Made by a program: the position numbers and the translations under genes. Positions 25,095 to 33,356 of a DNA stretch of 64,000 nt are shown one piece after another. The stretch covers positions 10,271,001-10,335,000 of the forward strand of contig NZ_CP117866.1 of the NCBI RefSeq assembly GCF_028736035.1. Direction: 5' to 3'. Positions within the stretch are counted from its first letter, which is position 1. Every line of letters begins with the position of its first letter. The notes beneath the pieces were generated by a model, which made no database searches, had not been told where the DNA came from, and saw nothing but the letters and a program-made list of their open reading frames with translations. This stretch comes from Streptomyces sp. T12 (lineage in GTDB: Bacteria > Actinomycetota > Actinomycetes > Streptomycetales > Streptomycetaceae).

Positions 25095-26306
25095 TTGACG
25101 GCGCATCACAAACGCTCAGGCAAGGCCAAGATCGTCACCGCGATCGCGGCCGTCGCAACCATCGTCGGCACCGGCCTTTACGTGTCCCCCATAGCTCAGG
25201 CGGGACAGCCCGCGGAGGGCACCGTCTACGGTCTGAATGCCGAAGGAGCCGTGGCCGGAAGCTACATCGTCCTTCTGGACCAGAAGGCGTCCAAGGCCGA
25301 GAAGCGGGATCTGGTCGCCGAGTACGGTGGCAAGATCAGCCGGACCTACGGCTCGGCGGTCAACGGCTTCTCCGCCGGCAGCCTGACCGAGACGGAGGCC
25401 AAGCGCCTCGCGGCCGACCCCGCCGTGTCCAAGGTGGTCCAGAACAAGAAGTTCCACATCAATGCCACCCAGGACAACCCGCCGTCCTGGGGCCTGGACC
25501 GCATCGACCAGAAGGACACGGCCGGCGACGGCAAGTACACCTACCCGGACAAGGCCGGGGAAGGAGTGACCGCGTACGTCATCGACACCGGCGTACGCAT
25601 CAGCCACAAGGACTTCGAGGGCCGCGCCGCCTCCGGCTTCGACGCCGTCGACAATGACGACACGGCCGACGACGGCAACGGCCACGGCACCCATGTGGCA
25701 GGAACCATCGCCGGCGCCGCCCATGGGGTGGCCAAGAAGGCCAAGATCGTCGCGGTTCGCGTGCTCGACGACAACGGCTCGGGCACCACCGAGCAGGTCG
25801 TCGCAGGCATCGACTGGGTGACCCAGAACCACCAGGGCCCCTCGGTGGCCAACATGAGCCTCGGCGGCGGCGCGGATCCCGCTCTCGACGAGGCGGTCAA
25901 GAAGGCCATCGCCTCCGGGGTGACCTTCGCCGTCGCCGCCGGCAACGAGTCGGCGGACGCGGGGCAGAATTCACCGGCCCGGGTCCCCGAGGCCATCACG
26001 GTCGCGTCCAGCACCAAGGACGACGCCCAGTCGGACTTCTCCAACTTCGGCTCGATCGTGGACTTGTACGCGCCGGGCTCGGACATCACCTCCGACTGGA
26101 ACGACAGCGACCAGGGGACCAAGACGATCTCCGGCACCTCCATGGCCGCCCCCCACGTCACGGGAGCCGCCGCCGTCTACCTGGCCGGTCACCCGGACGC
26201 CGCTCCCGCTGAGGTCGCCACCGCGCTCACCGGCGGGGCAACCGGCGACAAGATCACCAACCCGAGCAGCGGAACGCCCAACAAGCTGCTGAAGGTGACC
26301 GAGTAG
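25095..26306 (+). CDS. Secreted subtilisin-family (S8) serine protease
   Basis: 403 residues. A TTG start at 25095 with GAGGAG seven bases upstream gives a basic n-region (TAHHKRSGKAK), a hydrophobic core and an AQAG cleavage area, so it is secreted. Residues about 55-125 are an inhibitor I9-type propeptide (SYIVLLDQKASKAEKRDL). The catalytic domain shows Asp in YVIDTGVRISH, His in GHGTHVAGT, the oxyanion Asn in AAGNES and Ser in SGTSMAAPHVTGAA. It probably matures by self-cleavage outside the cell. Strong terminator downstream. Confidence 0.96.
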   Translation: MTAHHKRSGKAKIVTAIAAVATIVGTGLYVSPIAQAGQPAEGTVYGLNAEGAVAGSYIVLLDQKASKAEKRDLVAEYGGKISRTYGSAVNGFSAGSLTETEAKRLAADPAVSKVVQNKKFHINATQDNPPSWGLDRIDQKDTAGDGKYTYPDKAGEGVTAYVIDTGVRISHKDFEGRAASGFDAVDNDDTADDGNGHGTHVAGTIAGAAHGVAKKAKIVAVRVLDDNGSGTTEQVVAGIDWVTQNHQGPSVANMSLGGGADPALDEAVKKAIASGVTFAVAAGNESADAGQNSPARVPEAITVASSTKDDAQSDFSNFGSIVDLYAPGSDITSDWNDSDQGTKTISGTSMAAPHVTGAAAVYLAGHPDAAPAEVATALTGGATGDKITNPSSGTPNKLLKVTE

Positions 26307-26334
26307 ACCCACAGTAGATCTACACAGGACACCG

Positions 26335-26379
26335 GGCCCGGCGGTGCCGCCAGCGCGTGCGCAGCGGCACCGCCGGGCC
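26335..26379 (+). terminator. Strong terminator after the subtilisin gene
   Basis: A perfect 16-bp stem GGCCCGGCGGTGCCGC / GCGGCACCGCCGGGCC with a 13-nt loop, 28 bp after the stop codon. Confidence 0.8.
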
Positions 26380-26868
26380 GCGTCGTGGCAAGGGGCAGTG
26401 CCCTGCGCGACAACTGGCGGTGCCGCGTTCGACCTGGCGTGACGGAGTTCCCTGTCAGGCATGTGGAAGACGAGAACGAGATGGCGACGCCTGCAACAAG
26501 TGCGCAGCAGTGGTGACGGGAGTTGCCGTGCCGGTCGACTTCCCCCGGTACGGGTCGAGTGCACCGGCTCCTACGGTGCGGGCCTGGCCCGCTACCTTGC
26601 GACTCGGCAGGTTCCGGACAGTCCTTCACGGGACGTACCGTCCGCGGTAGCGGCCGCATTTCGGCAGGTCGGCGAATCCCGGCGGTCACGAGGCTCTTCC
26701 TTCGCTTCTCTGAGGAACACCGCACGGCCACACTCAACGCACGAGTGACCCAAGCTTGCGAATTGACGGCACCCCATCGCGCCGAGCGGGACGCAAGCCG
26801 ACGCCGTTGCCGCCCCCGATCCAGCCTGCCCCCCAAACGCCCGCCGCCGCGACGAGACGTATCGTATT
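26380..26868. other. No gene seen
   Basis: About 490 bp of GC-rich DNA with only shadow ORFs in all frames, between the protease terminator and the ABC-F pseudogene. Confidence 0.5.
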
Positions 26869-27612
26869 GCGAGTCCCTCCGTCATGTCGTACCGCCCACC
26901 CTTCTGCGGCTCATCGCGGGCCAGGAACGCCCGGACGGCGGCGAGTTGACCGTGTTCGCCGTCGGCGGCATCGGCTACCTGCCGCAGACCATCCCCCTGC
27001 CCCCCAGCGCGACCGTCAGGACGCCATCGACCTGGCCCTCGCGGACCTGCGCGCACTGGAGGCGGAGCTGCGCCGGGCCGAGCGGGCGCCAGGCGACGGC
27101 GCGGACCCGGTGGCGCACGCCGCGTACGACGCCCTGCTCCAGCGCTACGACGTCGACGCGGTGGCTACGACGCCGACCATCGCGTCGACGTCGCCCTGCA
27201 CCATCTCGGCCTGCCCACCCTCCGCCGCGACTGACGGCTGGGCACCCCTCTCCTGCGGGTGCGGGTGCGGGTGCAGGGCCGGGTGGGCCATCTACGCCAG
27301 GACGAGACGCCGTGGCCGCCGGGCCTGACGGTGGCGGAGGCGTTCTCGCTGGGCCGCGTGGGCTCCGCCGACGAGCACGCGCACGCGCTGCTTGCCCTCG
27401 GTCTCTTCCGCCCGGCAGAGTTCGGGCTGCGCATCGGCGAGCTGTCATACGGCCAGCGCCGCCGCGTGGACCTCGCACGGCTGGTATCTGAGCCCGCTGA
27501 TCTCCTGCTGCTCGACGAACCGACCAACTACCTCTCCCCAGCGCTGGTCGAAGAATTGCAGTCCGCGCTAGCCCGACGCATGATCGCGCGTTGCGTACGC
27601 GGTTCCGGATGA
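26869..27612 (+). pseudogene. ABC-F family ATPase, multiply frameshifted
   Basis: Pieces of one ABC-F ATPase appear in several frames: TLLRLIAGQERPDGGELTVF then GGIGYLPQTIPLP, the linker ALADLRALEAELRRAERAPG, and in 27259-27612 the second half with LRIGELSYGQRRRVDLARLV and EPADLLLLDEPTNYLSPALV. The first Walker A is missing and at least two frameshifts separate the parts, so no functional protein can form. ABC-F proteins act in translation or antibiotic resistance. This copy is dead. Confidence 0.75.
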
Positions 27613-28098
27613 CGGCCAGGTGGCGGGTGGCTTGGCACCGGACAGTGAGGGCTGCGAGGCCGCCGCACCGGGCCGTCTCCGGCGTCGGCCGCCGTACCCG
27701 ATGGAGGCCGGCTGCTGCTCGCCACCGGTACAAGGCGCGCGCCGCGGGCGCGTGGGTGAGCGGCACGGGATCTTGTTGGTGGACCGGGATGCGATCCAGC
27801 GGTGGGCCGATGAGCGGGGGCCGTTGTAGGAGGTTCCGGGGGATGCCCGGCGGCCCAAGCGTCTGCCCGGCCGCGCTCGCTGACCGCGTAGGGGCGGCGT
27901 CGCGGGCCGGGCAGGGGCGAGGCTGCGGTTCAGGGCGCCGCGGGCGTCGATGACGCGCGGGGTGGTGGTGTGTGGGGCGAGTCGGTGTGCGTCGATCTGG
28001 CCGTGGCCACGGGAATCTTCGCCGGCGGAAGTGAGTTGGCTACACAGCGATTTCCAACGGGGGGACCGCGGTCCACCGCAGGGAGGGGACGGGAGCCG
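27613..28098. other. No gene seen
   Basis: 486 bp between the ABC-F remnant and the LysR gene. No supported ORF. It should contain the LysR promoter; GGGAGGGGACGGGAG just before 28099 is the ribosome site. Confidence 0.45.
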
Positions 28099-28995
28099 AT
28101 GAGCCTTCGTCAGTACGAGTACGCCCTGGCCGTTGCCGAGGAGGGGTCGGTGACGGCGGCGGCGGAGCTGCTGCGCGTCGCTCAACCGTCGGTGTCCCAG
28201 CAGATCCGAGGCCTGGAGCGGGAACTCGGAGTGAAACTGTTCGCCCGCACGCCGACCGGACTGGTGCCCACCGTGGTCGGCCGCGCGTTCCTGCGGGAGG
28301 CGGAGGTCGCGGTGAGCGCGGCGCGGCGGGCGAGGGCGACGGCGCGGGCCGGTGCCGATGAGCTGGTGGGCGAGCTGGTGGTCGCGGTGCAGATGGGCTT
28401 TGGCACGCGGCAGCTGCCGGGCGCGTTGGGCGCGCTGCGTAGCCGCTTCCCGCAGCTGGAGGTCACCGTCTTCGAGGAGCCGAGCCACGCCGAGCTGGAG
28501 CGGCTGTGCCGCCGGGGCGTGCTGAACCTCGCCCTGATGGCGGCGTGTGAGCGCAGCCCCGCCGACGCCCACCACCTCGGCGACGAGGAGTTCGTGGTGG
28601 TGCTGGGTGCCGGGCACCGGCTGCTCGCCGCGGACCGGGTCGAGCTGCGCGAGCTGGAGGGGGAGCCGTGGGTGAGGTTCGACCGCGACAGCGCGCTCGA
28701 CGGCGTACTGCTGAACCTGCTGCGGGACAACGATCTGACCCCGAACACGGCCGCCCGCGCGTCCCAGACGGCGACGGCGGTGCGCTGGGCCGCCCACGGG
28801 CTGGGGGTGACGCTCGTCCCGGCCTCCGCGGTTCCCCACGGCCACGAGCACCTCGCGCGCCCGGTGTTCCCGGTCGTGTCCCAGCCCGTCATCGCCGTGG
28901 TCCGGCACGGCGCGGGGCCGGCGGAGACGGCCCTGCTCGAACTCCTGCGTAAGGAGACCTGGTCGGAGTCCGCCTTCTTCTCACCGGTGTCCTGA
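28099..28995 (+). CDS. LysR-family transcriptional regulator
   Basis: 298 residues. The N-terminal winged HTH is classic (LRQYEYALAVAEEGSVTAAA, LLRVAQPSVSQQIRGLEREL, GVKLFARTPTGLVPT). An effector-binding domain follows from about residue 90 (ELVVAVQMGFGTRQLPGALG) with the second lobe ending near VSQPVIAVVRH. ATG 28099 has GGGAG upstream. It converges on the SDR gene, so it may or may not regulate it. Effector unknown. Confidence 0.92.
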   Translation: MSLRQYEYALAVAEEGSVTAAAELLRVAQPSVSQQIRGLERELGVKLFARTPTGLVPTVVGRAFLREAEVAVSAARRARATARAGADELVGELVVAVQMGFGTRQLPGALGALRSRFPQLEVTVFEEPSHAELERLCRRGVLNLALMAACERSPADAHHLGDEEFVVVLGAGHRLLAADRVELRELEGEPWVRFDRDSALDGVLLNLLRDNDLTPNTAARASQTATAVRWAAHGLGVTLVPASAVPHGHEHLARPVFPVVSQPVIAVVRHGAGPAETALLELLRKETWSESAFFSPVS

Positions 28996-29049
28996 CGGCC
29001 GAGAGGAAAGCGGTGCCGCTGAAATTCCTTTTTCGAAACCGGCGTTCCG

Positions 29050-29081
29050 GAATTCCCTCGACGTCAACCCCTGGGGAATTC
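29050..29081. terminator. Possible bidirectional terminator between LysR and SDR genes
   Basis: GAATTCCC (29050-29057) pairs with GGGAATTC (29074-29081) across a 16-nt loop, overlapping the SDR 3' end. Confidence 0.4.
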
Positions 29082-29834
29082 GCCGCCGTCCACGACGACA
29101 TTGCTCGCGGTCAGCCAGCTCGTCCGGTCGGACACGAGGAACAGCACCGCGTGGGCGATGTCGTCGGGCTGACCATCGCGCCCCAGCGGAGGGGTATGGG
29201 TGGCCTGGCCCGGCCCCGCGTCCAGGCGCGCCCACTGTTCCCGCGTCGCTTCGCCGCCGGGGGTGGCGGTCCTGCCGGGGGACACGGTGTTGACCCGGAT
29301 TCCGAACGGTGCCAGCTCCGCGGCCAGTCCCCGGCTGTAGTTCTCCAGCGCCGCCTTCGCCGCCGTGTAGTGCAGGAACGGTGGTGGCGTCGGGGGCACC
29401 GCCGCCGAGGAGACGTGCACGATCACTCCCGAACGCCGTTCCCGCATCCCCGGTGCCAGCAGCGAGTCCAGGCGCACGGACGCCAGGAAGTTCAGGTCCA
29501 GCGCGTCCTGCCACACCTCGTCAGGGATGGCCAAAGCTCCCTTGTACGGTTGCGCCCCGCCCACGTTGTGGACCAGGACGTCCACCCCGCCGAGCACCTC
29601 CTGCGCGGCCGCGGCGAGCGCCTCCGCGCCGGCCCGCGTCCGCACGTCGGCCGCCACGAAGGTGGCCCCCTCCGGCACCGTGTTCGTCGCCGACCTGGCA
29701 GTCGTGAGCACCTCGGCACCGGCGTCCAGGAGTTGGCGCACGACGGCCGCTCCGATTCCGCGAGAACCACCTGTGACCAGGGCCCGCTTTCCCGAGAGTT
29801 CTAGCTTTCCCGATCCGTTCTCGAACGTCGTCAT
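29064..29834 (-). CDS. Short-chain dehydrogenase/reductase
   Basis: 256 residues with the cofactor motif TGGSRGIGAAVV near residue 21, the VHNVGG (NAG-type) motif, Ser in VHVSSAAVPP, the catalytic pair YTAAKAALE and the SPGRTATPGGEATRE loop. This is a classical SDR that would use NADP(H), judging by the basic residue after Gly-Ser. It ends LFLVSDRTSWLTASNVVVDG, typical for the FabG-like branch. It probably oxidises or reduces a small alcohol or ketone; the substrate is unknown. The gene is convergent with LysR. Confidence 0.92.
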   Translation of the reverse strand: MTTFENGSGKLELSGKRALVTGGSRGIGAAVVRQLLDAGAEVLTTARSATNTVPEGATFVAADVRTRAGAEALAAAAQEVLGGVDVLVHNVGGAQPYKGALAIPDEVWQDALDLNFLASVRLDSLLAPGMRERRSGVIVHVSSAAVPPTPPPFLHYTAAKAALENYSRGLAAELAPFGIRVNTVSPGRTATPGGEATREQWARLDAGPGQATHTPPLGRDGQPDDIAHAVLFLVSDRTSWLTASNVVVDGGEFPRG

Positions 29835-29993
29835 ACCACCGGTCCTTTCGATCGCGAAATTGTCCGCTCGATTGAATAAGGGATTTACGTGCGCATGGTG
29901 CGAATCTTCGGGGAATCGCGTTGAGCGCCTCGTCGAGCTATTTCACGGTACGGCCGGAAAAGAAGGCGAGGCAAAGACGAAAAGTCAGCACGT

Positions 29994-30014
29994 GCCATAG
30001 GGGTTTCCTATGGC
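29994..30014. terminator. Small hairpin in the SDR/DUF2975 intergenic region
   Basis: GCCATAGG / CCTATGGC with a 5-nt loop, in a 419-bp gap (29835-30253) that otherwise holds no gene. It may be a terminator or an mRNA structure. Confidence 0.35.
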
Positions 30015-30205
30015 GCCCCAGCCCCTCAGGGCTTCGGCGCTTCGGCGCTTCGGCGGAGTCGGGTGGCGTCCATCTGCGCTCAAGCAAGGCCGACTTCGGC
30101 AAGGCCAAGACGAGTCGCGTGAACGCCATGCCATGAGCGGGGGCGACGGCGTTCCGCCACGGTGCGAAACCGCCACCCACTCGGCGTCCCAGCCCTTGCT
30201 TCACC

Positions 30206-30243
30206 TATCGAAACTCGATAGATTCCCATCGCAACTCGATGGA
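30206..30243. promoter_or_regulatory. Paired inverted repeats (likely operator) before DUF2975/XRE
   Basis: CTATCGAAACTCGATAG is followed by CCATCGCAACTCGATGG, two imperfect dyads with the same half-site (CTCGATRG), adjacent and just upstream of the ribosome site. They are a good candidate for binding by the XRE protein encoded second in the operon. Confidence 0.55.
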
Positions 30244-30253
30244 AGGAGGGGGC

Positions 30254-30745
30254 GTGGGAAAGCTGACAGTGCGTGCGCTGCGCGCCGTGCTCGTGGTGGT
30301 ACTCACCGGCACCGTGTTCGTACAGGCATCGATGGTGTGGGTGTTGGCCAGTGGGAACGATCCGGAGGACGGGTCGCTCCCGCTGACCCCGTTGCGCGTG
30401 ATCACGATCCTGGGCATGGTGTCGGGCCAGGTCGCCCTGGTCAGCGTATGGCGGCTGGTGACGATGGTGCGACGCGGAACCGTGTTCTCCCACGCCGCCT
30501 TCCGGTACGTGGACGCCGTGATCGGCGCAATCGTGGCGGCTGCCCTCCTGTGGTTCGCGGTCACGGCGCTCAACGCGCCGGGCCAGCGGGCCGACCCAGG
30601 CGTCACCGTGATCATGGGCGGGGTTGGCCTGGCCATCCTCGGGGTCGCGCTCATCGTGCTCGTGCTGCGGATGCTGCTCGCCCAGGCCGTCGAGCGCGAC
30701 GTCGAAGCGGCGCAGATGCAGGCCGAGTTGGACGAGGTGATCTGA
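30254..30745 (+). CDS. DUF2975-type membrane protein
   Basis: 163 residues. The GTG at 30254 has GGAGGGGG just upstream, preferred over the ATG at 30239. Four transmembrane segments: LRAVLVVVLTGTVFVQASMVW; one starting RVITILGMVSGQVALVS; one starting DAVIGAIVAAALLWFAV; and one in GVGLAILGVALIVLVLRMLL. The layout and the neighbour match the DUF2975/XRE pairs seen in many Gram-positive bacteria. Its stop overlaps the next start (TGATG). Role unknown. Confidence 0.85.
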   Translation: MGKLTVRALRAVLVVVLTGTVFVQASMVWVLASGNDPEDGSLPLTPLRVITILGMVSGQVALVSVWRLVTMVRRGTVFSHAAFRYVDAVIGAIVAAALLWFAVTALNAPGQRADPGVTVIMGGVGLAILGVALIVLVLRMLLAQAVERDVEAAQMQAELDEVI

Positions 30746-30966
30746 TGCCGATCGTCGTCGACATCGACGTGATGCTGGCCAGGCGGAAGATGTCCGTGGG
30801 CGACCTCGCGGACCGCGTAGGCATCACGCCCGCCAACCTGGCAGTACTCAAGAATGGCCGCGCCAAGGCGGTGCGCTTCGCGACGCTCGCCGCGCTCTGC
30901 GAGGTACTCAAGTGTCAGCCGGGCGACTTGCTGCGCTGGGAGGCCGAGGAGGCCGCGGGCGGATGA
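30745..30966 (+). CDS. XRE-family (Cro/CI-like) regulator
   Basis: 73 residues: MPIVVDIDVMLARRKMSVGD then LADRVGITPANLAVLKNGRA and RFATLAALCEVLKCQPGDLL. This is a compact YozG-like HTH with no effector domain. It overlaps the membrane protein gene by one base and probably autoregulates through the dyads at 30206-30243. Confidence 0.9.
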   Translation: MPIVVDIDVMLARRKMSVGDLADRVGITPANLAVLKNGRAKAVRFATLAALCEVLKCQPGDLLRWEAEEAAGG

Positions 30967-31347
30967 GCTCGCGGGCGGATGAGGTGTCCCAGAGCGGGCG
31001 CCTGGCACCACCGGTGCGTGACACAGCACGTGGAACGCATGGACGTGGATCGCCGACCACCGGCGGCACCGTCCTTCGGCACGCAACCAGGACGGCCGCG
31101 GGGTGGCGGTCGCGCGGACGGTCTCCCCGGACGCCCTGAGAGACGCCTCCGGCCGACCCGCTTGTCCACATCCCTGGTGGTGCTGACCGGTTGCCGGCGG
31201 CGACGGTCTGCCTGCTCGCCCCGTCGCTCGCAGCCCAGCAGCTCCGCCACCTGGGGCAGAGCGCGGTTGCGGACAGTGGTTCGGCTGGACTGGCCGCCAC
31301 CGAGGGGACATGGCCGGCACCCGGCGCCGTGTGCCAGGGTGGCCGGC
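30967..31347. other. No supported gene
   Basis: 381 bp. Minus-strand frames show stretches such as NRALPQVAELLGCERRGEQ, but they shift frame and no start or known domain is visible. Possibly a decayed gene. Confidence 0.4.
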
Positions 31348-31932
31348 ATGGACTGGCAGTCTGAGAGCCCGGAACTCTGGGCGTTCCTGGAGTCACTGCA
31401 CCGTGGCGAGATCCTGTCCGGCACCGTCGCGGCGATCGAGCGGTTCGGGGTCTTCGTAGCCCTGGACGACGGCCCCGACCATCCGACCTTGCCTGGCGTC
31501 GGGTTCATTGTGATCCCCGAACTGTCCTGGCGGCACATCGACGCTCCCACCGAAGTCGTCGAGATCGGCCAGCGTGTCTCGTGTGAGTTCCTTCAGTTCG
31601 ACACCTTCAACGCCGAGGCCAGGCTGTCGTTGAAGGCACTGCAGCCCGACCCCTTCCCGGCTTTCGCGGACCGCACCGTGGTGGGCCAGGAGCTGCGCGG
31701 GACGGTCGCCACGGTGCTTCCCGTCGGAGTCTTCGTCCACCTTGCGGACGGCGTCCTTGGGCTGCTCCCCTTCAGAGAGGTGCACGGCCGGCCTGCCGCC
31801 GATCCGCCAGAGGACTTCGAGGCCGGAGAGGAGATCGCCGTCGTCGTCACAGACATCGACCGGCCCCAGCGGCAAGTGTTCCTCTCCAGGTCAAAGGCAA
31901 TTCGAGGTAAGGGTGCCGACCTGCCCATGTGA
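31348..31932 (+). CDS. S1 RNA-binding domain protein
   Basis: 194 residues with two S1-like OB domains. The first runs from ILSGTVAAIERFGVFVAL to RVSCEFLQFDTFNAEARLSL; the second from GQELRGTVATVLPVGVFVHL to VTDIDRPQRQVFLS. The proteins it resembles bind single-stranded RNA and are small stand-alone S1 proteins. Alternative upstream starts exist but the first S1 domain begins right after this ATG. Monocistronic by context. Confidence 0.85.
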   Translation: MDWQSESPELWAFLESLHRGEILSGTVAAIERFGVFVALDDGPDHPTLPGVGFIVIPELSWRHIDAPTEVVEIGQRVSCEFLQFDTFNAEARLSLKALQPDPFPAFADRTVVGQELRGTVATVLPVGVFVHLADGVLGLLPFREVHGRPAADPPEDFEAGEEIAVVVTDIDRPQRQVFLSRSKAIRGKGADLPM

Positions 31933-31966
31933 CTGCTCTGTTCGCGACTGGGGGACCTGACGGACG

Positions 31967-32100
31967 CTACGACAAGCGTGCACGCGTGGACGTTGCGGTG
32001 CTCGGCATCGGGCGGGTCGCGGCCACCCCCAGGCGGGTGTCGGAGCTCGCGATGACCTGCACGTTCGCCGACAATCGGTAGTTACGCGAGGATGCGCAGG
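31967..32100 (-). pseudogene. Possible transposase scrap
   Basis: A minus-strand segment SSRNYRLSANVQVIASSDTR resembles the DDE-core strand of IS5-type transposases (NVQVI followed by a hydrophobic strand). Only about 35 codons remain and the following residues do not match. The rest of 31933-32232 holds no gene. Confidence 0.35.
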
Positions 32101-32232
32101 CTTGGCTGTTCGAGGTGGCCGTGGTGGCCGTGATGGCCGTCGACACGGTGCCCCCAGGAGCCTCGGACAGGGCGCTTTCGAAGGATTCTGCCGCGGCGAG
32201 CGGCCCGTCCCCGGAGTGATCGGTGAGGACAG

Positions 32233-33201
32233 ATGAGCTCGAGTTCCGCCCAGGTCCCGGATCCCGTGTCCGCCGATGCCGGCAACGGTCCTGCCGTATC
32301 CCGTCCGGAGTTCGACGCACTCTTCGAAGCGGTTCGCACGTGGGGGCGGTGGGCCCCGGCCGACCGTGGCGCATGGAACCGGGTGACCGCGGACCATGTG
32401 CGGCGGGCCACGGCCACGGTGCGGTCCGGGACCGTCGTCCCGATGGCGCTGCCCTGGAACACCCGGCCCGGCCCCGACAACCGCAAACCGGCCTTGCACC
32501 ACATGACCGATCTGGGCGATGTGGAAGCCCCGGAACCCCGCACCCACAAGGATTTCATCGCTGCCGACTACCACGGCAAGGGTGTCACCCATCTCGACGC
32601 CCTGTGCCACATCGCCTACCGGGGGCAGCTCTACGACGGCCGGACGGCGCACGAAGTCGTCGACTCCGCGGGCGCCCGCTTCGGCGCGGTGTCGACGCTC
32701 GGCCCTCTCGTCACGAAGGGTGTGCTCCTCGACCTCCCGGCCGTCCTGGGGATCCGCTGGCTGGAGCCGGGACGAGCGGTGCACGCGAAGGACATCGTCG
32801 CAGCGGAGAAGGCGCTTGGTGTGACGATCGGCGAGGGTGACGCGGTGCTGCTGCGCTCCGGACACGTCCGCCGCCGCGCGGAACTCGGTGCCTGGGACCC
32901 CGACACGGCGAGCGCGGGCTTCCACGTGGACGCCGTACCACTGCTGGCCGAGCGCGGTATCGCGCTGCTGGGCGGAGACGGCGACAGTGATGTGCGGCCC
33001 TCGCCGGTGGACGGCGTGCACTCGCCGGTCCACGCCCTGGCCGTGGCCGCGATGGGGGTGCCGCTGCTGGACAACCTCGACCTGGAGGCGCTCTCCGTCG
33101 CGACCGCCGAGGCGGGGCGGCATGAATTCATGCTCGTCGTGGCGCCGTTGAACGTTCCGGGTGGGACCGGCTCACCCGTCACCCCGGTCGCGGTCCTGTG
33201 A
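32233..33201 (+). CDS. Cyclase-family (kynurenine-formamidase-like) metal hydrolase
   Basis: 322 residues of the PF04199 cyclase family. The metal motif reads YHGKGVTHLDALCHIAYRG (HxxxxTHxDxxxH), followed by GPLVTKGVLLDLPAVLG and DAVLLRSGHVRRRAE. The C-terminal half has HSPVHALAVAAMGVPLLDN. Members hydrolyse amides or lactones such as N-formylkynurenine or isatin. Substrate not determinable; the family is clear. It stands alone, with the SpoIIE-type gene about 155 bp downstream. Confidence 0.9.
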   Translation: MSSSSAQVPDPVSADAGNGPAVSRPEFDALFEAVRTWGRWAPADRGAWNRVTADHVRRATATVRSGTVVPMALPWNTRPGPDNRKPALHHMTDLGDVEAPEPRTHKDFIAADYHGKGVTHLDALCHIAYRGQLYDGRTAHEVVDSAGARFGAVSTLGPLVTKGVLLDLPAVLGIRWLEPGRAVHAKDIVAAEKALGVTIGEGDAVLLRSGHVRRRAELGAWDPDTASAGFHVDAVPLLAERGIALLGGDGDSDVRPSPVDGVHSPVHALAVAAMGVPLLDNLDLEALSVATAEAGRHEFMLVVAPLNVPGGTGSPVTPVAVL

Positions 33202-33356
33202 CGACGACCCCGTCCGGTTACCGTGCGTGAGGGACCTTGCGAATCGTGCCTCTCGCCCTTTATCTCCCGTATTCTCGTCAATGCAAGATATTTCCGAAGA
33301 GCGGGTTATTGAAGGCGTGAGTGAGGCGCAGCGTGGTTCTGCCCGGCGAGGAACCG

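Noticed and set aside
27568..28908. Long minus-strand ORF (446 codons) opposite the LysR gene
   Set aside because: Shadow of LysR in a GC-rich genome: Arg/Ala/Gly-rich, no start with a ribosome site, no domain.
30041..30060. TTCGGCGC tandem repeats in the SDR/DUF2975 gap, also seen in the IS630 ends
   Set aside because: Shared 8-mer is short and GC-rich; the surrounding bases do not match, so not treated as an IS end.
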